A DNA stretch of 64,000 nucleotides. Origin: Bacteroidales bacterium M5 (lineage in GTDB: Bacteria > Bacteroidota > Bacteroidia > Bacteroidales > Muribaculaceae). The DNA lies in contig LUJP01000080.1 in the NCBI GenBank assembly GCA_001689535.1, positions 1 through 64,000 on the forward strand, written 5' to 3'. The notes under the pieces were generated by a model. That model did not search any database. It had not been told where the DNA came from and saw only the letters and a list, made by a program, of their open reading frames with translations. Of the stretch, positions 58,716-64,000 are shown one piece after another; the stretch's first letter is position 1, and each line of letters opens with the position of its first letter. The position numbers and the translations under genes were made by a program.

Positions 58716-61412
58716 ATGCCAACTGCCGACCATACACCGGAATTCAAGGGACTTACCACGGCGCAAGCTGCCGAAAGCCGTGCGCGTCACGGAGCCAACG
58801 TGCTCACTCCCCCTCCCCGCAAATCGCTTTTCGCCCTTTTTCTCGCCAAATTCCGCGATCCCCTCATCCAGATACTGATTCTGGCTTGCGTGGTATCCGT
58901 AGGAATATCCTTCTATGAGTATTTCAGCCTCGGGAAAAGCGCCGAAGTCTTCTTCGAGCCGGTGGGTATCATCATGGCCATTTTTCTCGCCACAGGGCTT
59001 GCATTCGTTTTTGAATACAAGGCCGAGAAGGAATTTGCCGTACTCAACCGCATCAACGACGACGAGCCCGTGCAGGTGCTCCGCGACGGCACCGTGCGCG
59101 AGATTCCGCGGCGCGATGTGGTGGTGGGCGATGTGATTCACCTCTCCGCAGGTCAGGAAGTGCCGGCCGACGCCCGGCTTCTGGAATCGGTTCGTCTGAG
59201 TGTCGACGAGTCCACCCTCACCGGCGAGCCCCTCTGCGCCAAGACCACCGACCCGGCTCACTTCGACCCCGAAGCCACATTCCCCTCCGACATGGTGCTC
59301 CGCGGCACCAAGATTATGGAAGGCCACGCCGTGGCTGTCGTCACAGCCGTGGGCGACGCTACCGAGGCCGGAAAGGTCTATGAGGCTTCTACCATCGACT
59401 CCTCCACCAAGACACCTCTCAACGAGCAGCTCGACCGCCTGGGGCACCTCGTGGCTGTGGCGAGCTATGTGATAGGCGCTCTGGTAATAGCCGGACGCGT
59501 TCTGATGTATCTTATTAACTCCGGATGGACCGTGACGGACTGGATCGGCTTCCTCGCCTATCTTCTTCAGTCTGTGATGATGGCTGTGACACTCATTGTG
59601 GTCGCCGTTCCCGAAGGTCTCCCTATGGCCGTAACCCTCAGCCTTGCCTACAGCATGCGGCGCATGCTGCGCACCGGCAACCTCGTGCGCAAGCTCCATG
59701 CCTGCGAGACCATGGGAGCCGTCACCACTATCTGCACCGACAAGACCGGCACTCTCACCGCCAACCGCATGACCGTGGAGGAAGTAACCATCCTCGGCCC
59801 TGACGGTCGTAGCTCCGATGACAAGGAAAGACGCATGGCGCTGATGACCGCCATGGCTATAAACTCCACCGCCGAACTCGACCTCTCCGATCCCTCCCGC
59901 CCCGTACCCGTAGGCAATCCCACGGAGGGAGCCCTCATTATGTGGATCAACGCCTCGGGAGGCGATTACCGCACTCTGCGTCAGGCCGCGGTCAAGGAAG
60001 AGGAACTCCCCTTCAGCACCGAACTCAAATACATGGCCTCGGTGGTCCGCACACCCGGAGGCTCGAAAGTGCTCTATGTAAAAGGCGCCCCCGAGATAGT
60101 CTACTCGCTCTGTCACCCCGGCGCGGATATGCCCTCTGATCTCCGCGCTCTTCTCGAAGGCTACCAGAACCGAGGAATGCGCACCCTGGCCTTTGCCTCG
60201 CGGCCGCTCAAAGAGGAAGAGAAGCCCATTGCCGACTGCCGCGTGTCCGTCTCCGGCATGACGTTCGACGGCATCGCCGCCATCAGCGACCCCGTGAGGG
60301 AAGATGTGCCCGAAGCCGTGCGTCAGTGCCTCCATGCGGGCATCAATGTGAAAATCGTCACCGGCGACACTCCGGCCACAGCCCGCGAAATCGGTCGTCA
60401 GATAGGCCTCTGGACCTCTGCCGACGATTCCACCGCCGAAGCCACCGGCCCCGAAATCGCCGCCATGACCGACGACGAACTGCGCAGCCGCGTGCAGCAC
60501 ATCAAGATTATCTCCCGTGCCCGTCCGCTCGACAAGAAGCGCCTGGTTGAAGCCCTCCAGAGCCACGGTGAAGTAGTGGCGGTGACCGGCGACGGCACCA
60601 ACGACGCTCCTGCCCTGAAAGCAGCACAGGTAGGACTATCGATGGGCGACGGCACATCCGTGGCAAAGGAAGCCAGCGACATCACCATTCTCAACAACTC
60701 GTTCTCCGGTATAACCAACGCCGTTGTATGGGGACGCTCTCTCTACCGCAACATACAGCGTTTCATTCTGTTCCAGCTCACCGTCAACGTGGCCGCATGC
60801 CTCACGGTGCTCGTGGGCTCCTTTATGGGCACCGACGCCCCGCTCACCGTCACCCAGATGCTGTGGGTCAACCTGGTCATGGACACTTTCGCCGCCATGG
60901 CTCTCGCCTCGCTGCCTCCGAGCCGCAAAGTGCTCGAAGACAAACCGCGTCCGCGGCGCGCCTTCATCATCACTCCTTCCATGACACGCTTCATTGTGGG
61001 GGTGGGCCTTCTGTTCGCCACAGTAATGATTGGATTGCTATATGTTTTCGAGCACAGCCACGTCGATTCCATGGCCTCAATCTGGCATTGCAACATATCC
61101 CGGGCCTACGCCGGACTGTCGCCTAAGGAACTCAGCCTCTTCTTCACCATCTTCGTCATGCTCCAGCTCTGGAACCTTTTCAACGCACGCGCTTTTGCCT
61201 CCGGCCGTTCGGCCCTTTTCCTGCGCCACTGCGGAGAGTTCCTGATTATAGCCGCTGTGGTGTTTGTAGGCCAGATATTGATAGTGACTGTAGGCGGCGC
61301 CTTCTTCAACGTCGTATCCCTGTCGTTCTCCGACTGGCTGTGGATCATCGGCGTCACCTCTCCCGTGTTCCTCGTGGGTGAGGCAGTAAGAGCCGTCCAT
61401 AAAAATAGCTGA
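58716..61412 (+). CDS. Calcium-translocating P-type ATPase, PMCA type
   Basis: An 898-residue inner-membrane pump of the P2 class. N-terminal cation-ATPase segment (LTTAQAAESRARHGAN), actuator motif STLTGEP, the M4 calcium site VAVPEGLPMAVTLSL, phosphorylation site DKTGTLT (D342), hinge VTGDGTNDAPALK, and four C-terminal membrane helices are all present. The PEGLP motif and ANRMTVEE segment place it with Ca2+ pumps of the PMCA type. It exports calcium or exchanges protons. Promoter 33 bp upstream. A long frame on the other strand is only a shadow. Confidence 0.95.
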   Translation: MPTADHTPEFKGLTTAQAAESRARHGANVLTPPPRKSLFALFLAKFRDPLIQILILACVVSVGISFYEYFSLGKSAEVFFEPVGIIMAIFLATGLAFVFEYKAEKEFAVLNRINDDEPVQVLRDGTVREIPRRDVVVGDVIHLSAGQEVPADARLLESVRLSVDESTLTGEPLCAKTTDPAHFDPEATFPSDMVLRGTKIMEGHAVAVVTAVGDATEAGKVYEASTIDSSTKTPLNEQLDRLGHLVAVASYVIGALVIAGRVLMYLINSGWTVTDWIGFLAYLLQSVMMAVTLIVVAVPEGLPMAVTLSLAYSMRRMLRTGNLVRKLHACETMGAVTTICTDKTGTLTANRMTVEEVTILGPDGRSSDDKERRMALMTAMAINSTAELDLSDPSRPVPVGNPTEGALIMWINASGGDYRTLRQAAVKEEELPFSTELKYMASVVRTPGGSKVLYVKGAPEIVYSLCHPGADMPSDLRALLEGYQNRGMRTLAFASRPLKEEEKPIADCRVSVSGMTFDGIAAISDPVREDVPEAVRQCLHAGINVKIVTGDTPATAREIGRQIGLWTSADDSTAEATGPEIAAMTDDELRSRVQHIKIISRARPLDKKRLVEALQSHGEVVAVTGDGTNDAPALKAAQVGLSMGDGTSVAKEASDITILNNSFSGITNAVVWGRSLYRNIQRFILFQLTVNVAACLTVLVGSFMGTDAPLTVTQMLWVNLVMDTFAAMALASLPPSRKVLEDKPRPRRAFIITPSMTRFIVGVGLLFATVMIGLLYVFEHSHVDSMASIWHCNISRAYAGLSPKELSLFFTIFVMLQLWNLFNARAFASGRSALFLRHCGEFLIIAAVVFVGQILIVTVGGAFFNVVSLSFSDWLWIIGVTSPVFLVGEAVRAVHKNS

Positions 61413-61531
61413 TATCCCCCTTCTTAGTACTTTCAGCCTAAGATGTAGGATTATATTATTATTGTTTTGCTGGGACGCCGACTATTTTTATTTTTACAAA
61501 ATAACCTGTAACTATTAAAATAGTCACGACC

Positions 61532-64000
61532 ATGCACAGTTTAAGGCTATCGGCATTTTGGATTTTTATGATTTGCGCATGCCTTTCCGGTGTGATTTAC
61601 GGAAAGGGTGTGCGCGAAGTGGAAAATTTCGACTGGGACTGGAGGTTTGCCCGTTACGGCCTGCAGCCCGACGGCTCACGCAAAGATGAACCGAAAGGGC
61701 TCTCCGACCCGCAGTATGATGACTCAGGCTGGCGTCGGCTCGATTTGCCCCACGACTGGGGTGTGGAGGGCCCTTTCCGTACAGACCTTGAGGGTTTCAC
61801 CGGAAAACTGCCCTGGCGTGGAATAGGGTGGTACCGCAAACCATTCCATGTATCCGCAGACGACGCCGGCAAGAATTTCTATCTTGATTTTGACGGAGCT
61901 ATGGCACATGCCGAGGTTTGGGTCAACGGAAAGAAGGCCGGAGGACATCCTTACGGTTACACCTCGTTCCGTGTCGACCTGACTCCCTATATCGTCCCAG
62001 GAGCTGACAATATTGTGGCCGTACGACTCGATACCGAACGTATCGGCTCGCGATGGTATCCCGGAGCCGGAATCTACCGCCATGTAAGAATGGTCAGGAC
62101 CAATCCCCTGCATGTTGCTCACTGGGGCGCATTTGTCAAGACTCCTGAGATTTCAGCCGACAAGGCAAAAGCCGATGTCATAGTCAGAATTGACAATAAT
62201 CTGCCGAAGATAGCCCATCCGGAGTTCTCCGTTTCGATTTATGAACTTGACAAGGATGACAAAACAGGCCGAAAGGTTGCCGTATCAGGCAAACACAGAG
62301 TGTCGGTAATGCCGGACGAATCGGCGGAGGACAGTGTTTCACTGCATATCTCCTCGCCTAAATTGTGGAGTCTGGAGGAAACAAACCGCTACCTCGCCAA
62401 AGTTTCGGTCTATGACGATAACCGGCTTGTCGACCTGTATGAAGTTCCGTTCGGCATCAGGACTGTCGAGTTTACTCACGACGACGGTCTGCATCTTAAC
62501 GGGCGACGTGTGCAGATTCAGGGAGTGTGCAACCATCACGACTTAGGCGCTTTGGGCGCAGCCATGAACAAGACCGCCCTGCAACGCCAGCTTTCCATCC
62601 TGAAAAGCTTCGGCTGCAACGCTATCCGCACTTCCCATAATCCTCCGGCCCCCGAATTGCCCGAGCTTGCCGACAAAATGGGATTTCTTATTATGGACGA
62701 AACCTTCGACTGCTGGACACGAGGCAAGCAGCCCGGCGATTATGGCTCGCTCTTTAAGGACTGGCATGTAAAAGATATTGAGGCACTGGTGTGCCGCGAC
62801 CGGAATCATCCCTCAGTGATAATGTGGAGCACCGGCAACGAGGTCGAAGAGCAGTATTTTCCGGAAATGGGAATAGCCGGATATCTTACAAGCGTGGTAC
62901 ACCGCTTCGACGACACGCGCCCCGCGACCTTCGGAGCGTCCTATCCGAGCCGGTCGGCACTCAACGGTACCGAATTGCAGGTCGACGTCCACGGAATGAA
63001 TTATGCCGCTGGTGTCTACGGAGGCCCCCACTTATATGGAGAATTCCTTAACAAGAAAGGACATGAAAAGCTGTCGGGATATTCCAGCGAGAGCAGCTCA
63101 ACCATGAGCTCGCGTGGAGAATATTTTCCCCGCAGGTTTCAGGTGTCGTCCTACGATCTGACCGAGCCGGGTTGGGGCGGCCTCCCCGACTGGGAGTTTG
63201 CTGCCCTCGACCGCTATCCGGCGATATGCGGTGAATTTGTGTGGACCGGTTTTGACTATCTGGGCGAACCCACCCCGTTTAACAGCGATAAAACTGTTCT
63301 TCTGAACCATTCCGCAGCCTTAAGTCCTGAAGAGCTGCAGAAACAGGCCGAGGAACTGAAAAGAATCGAGGCCAACCGCCCGACTTCACGCAGCAGCTAT
63401 TTCGGAATCGTGGATATTGCCGGATTTCCTAAAGACCGCTATTACCTTTATAAGTCACGCTGGATGCCCGACACTCCCATGGTCCACATCCTGCCACACT
63501 GGAACTTCGACGACAAGATCGGTGAAAATGTGCCCGTATTTGTATATACCTCCGGCGATGAAGCCGAATTGTTCCTTAACGGCAAATCATTGGGTCGGAA
63601 GAAAAAGCAGCCGTTGGAATATCGCCTGCGCTGGGACAGCGTGTGTTACGAGCCGGGAGTTGTCCGCGCGGTCGCTTACAAAAACGGTGAGAAGTGGGCT
63701 GAAACGGAAACGCGCACAACAGGAAAAGCGGTGAGACTCCACGCCGTACCGGACAAGACCGTGGTTCAGTCAGACGGAGAAGACCTTGTATTCGTGAGAG
63801 TTTCGGCGCTTGATGCCGACGGATTCGAAGTCCCCGTGGCCGAACCGGTTATTACCTCAAAAATTTCCGGCCCCGGTGTGATAAGGGCTACCGACAATGG
63901 CGACCCCACCTGCCTCATTCCATTCCATGAGCCTACGCGCCCGGCCTTCAACGGCCTTTATCTCGCTATTGTAAAAGCCAAGCGAGGTGAAACCGGAAAA
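61532..64000 (+). CDS. Exported GH2 beta-galactosidase-type glycosidase (partial)
   Basis: Open from an ATG with signal peptide to the window edge (823 codons, no stop). The sugar-binding N-terminal domain (LPHDWGVEGPF, RGIGWYRKPF, SRWYPGAGIYRHV), immunoglobulin-like domain and TIM barrel appear in GH2 order. The barrel has GVCNHHDLG, AIRTSHNPPAPEL, acid/base Glu in WSTGNEVEE (E437) and nucleophile Glu in ICGEFVWTGFDYLGEPTP (E568). The family covers beta-galactosidase, glucuronidase and mannosidase; the residues favour galactosidase. Further Ig-like and C-terminal domains lie beyond the edge. No clear promoter in the 119-bp AT-rich gap before it. Confidence 0.9.
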   Translation, partial: MHSLRLSAFWIFMICACLSGVIYGKGVREVENFDWDWRFARYGLQPDGSRKDEPKGLSDPQYDDSGWRRLDLPHDWGVEGPFRTDLEGFTGKLPWRGIGWYRKPFHVSADDAGKNFYLDFDGAMAHAEVWVNGKKAGGHPYGYTSFRVDLTPYIVPGADNIVAVRLDTERIGSRWYPGAGIYRHVRMVRTNPLHVAHWGAFVKTPEISADKAKADVIVRIDNNLPKIAHPEFSVSIYELDKDDKTGRKVAVSGKHRVSVMPDESAEDSVSLHISSPKLWSLEETNRYLAKVSVYDDNRLVDLYEVPFGIRTVEFTHDDGLHLNGRRVQIQGVCNHHDLGALGAAMNKTALQRQLSILKSFGCNAIRTSHNPPAPELPELADKMGFLIMDETFDCWTRGKQPGDYGSLFKDWHVKDIEALVCRDRNHPSVIMWSTGNEVEEQYFPEMGIAGYLTSVVHRFDDTRPATFGASYPSRSALNGTELQVDVHGMNYAAGVYGGPHLYGEFLNKKGHEKLSGYSSESSSTMSSRGEYFPRRFQVSSYDLTEPGWGGLPDWEFAALDRYPAICGEFVWTGFDYLGEPTPFNSDKTVLLNHSAALSPEELQKQAEELKRIEANRPTSRSSYFGIVDIAGFPKDRYYLYKSRWMPDTPMVHILPHWNFDDKIGENVPVFVYTSGDEAELFLNGKSLGRKKKQPLEYRLRWDSVCYEPGVVRAVAYKNGEKWAETETRTTGKAVRLHAVPDKTVVQSDGEDLVFVRVSALDADGFEVPVAEPVITSKISGPGVIRATDNGDPTCLIPFHEPTRPAFNGLYLAIVKAKRGETGK

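Noticed and set aside
58707..60566. 619-aa minus-strand frame opposite the Ca-ATPase
   Set aside because: Gly/His-rich antisense shadow of a strongly coding P-type ATPase; no domains or start signals.
1..64000. CRISPR array, prophage, integrase or IS element
   Set aside because: No regularly spaced repeats and no recombinase, transposase or phage structural proteins seen in either strand.

Overview
The window reads as a chromosome segment of a gut Bacteroidales, most likely a Muribaculaceae-type commensal. This is inferred from Bacteroidota promoters (TAnnTTTG -7 boxes, two with a TTTG -33 box 19 bp upstream), lipoprotein and outer-membrane barrel families typical of the phylum, a type-IIIK-like SerA, DUF4301, DIP1984 and M28 families, and many secreted glycosidases. 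No rRNA, integrase, transposase or CRISPR array is visible. There is one tRNA (Gly-CCC) and one strong structured-RNA candidate.

Layout. 0.1-5.3 kb: a Spy/CpxP-like periplasmic protein, then serC-serA-thioesterase-dprA and a nucleoside phosphorylase. 5.3-11.5 kb: a secreted GEVED/repeat protein, an MFS transporter, a DIP1984 protein, a 6S-RNA-like hairpin transcript, a PTPS-like enzyme lacking its usual Cys, and an unrecognised 335-aa orphan. 11.5-16.7 kb: a conserved leftward operon mtaB - LpxL-type acyltransferase - GT2, and a divergent acyl-CoA synthetase. 17-31 kb: a glycoprotein-degrading stretch with four GH29 alpha-L-fucosidases, an S1 sulfatase and a PNGase F-like protein, interleaved with GNAT, DUF4301, TM2 and mltG genes. 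31-36.5 kb: a GH120 beta-xylosidase-like protein with an inserted CBM6-like domain, followed by a LamG-containing TIM-barrel protein of unassigned family. 36.5-42 kb: AI-2E transporter, DUF2130 protein, phosphate-type porin and a histidine acid phosphatase. 42-46.5 kb: a GH3 glycosidase followed by a graveyard of truncated genes (beta-propeller, small membrane protein, RND permease). 46.5-52.9 kb: M28 peptidase, ligA, an OM barrel, tRNA-Gly, and a MINPP-type phytase. 52.9-64 kb: a leucine-rich/transglutaminase protein, TraB/GumN protein, a YtrA-like ABC operon, a flavodoxin-fold reductase, a calcium P-type ATPase, and a GH2 beta-galactosidase that runs off the right edge.

How the genes work together. 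Exported fucosidases, sulfatase, PNGase, GH3, GH120 and GH2 enzymes would strip host or plant glycans. No SusC/SusD pair is seen, so uptake must be encoded elsewhere. The OprP-like porin with two different histidine phosphatases (HD and HAE types) suggests scavenging of organic phosphate such as phytate. The remainder is housekeeping: serine synthesis, DNA ligation and uptake, tRNA thiomethylation, lipid A acylation, cell-wall glycan cleavage. The most interesting leads are the 6S-like RNA, the composite palindromic repeat whose core is inverted between its two copies, the LamG/TIM-barrel protein, the PNGase F-like protein with an unknown N-terminal half, and the orphan gene at 10.5 kb.
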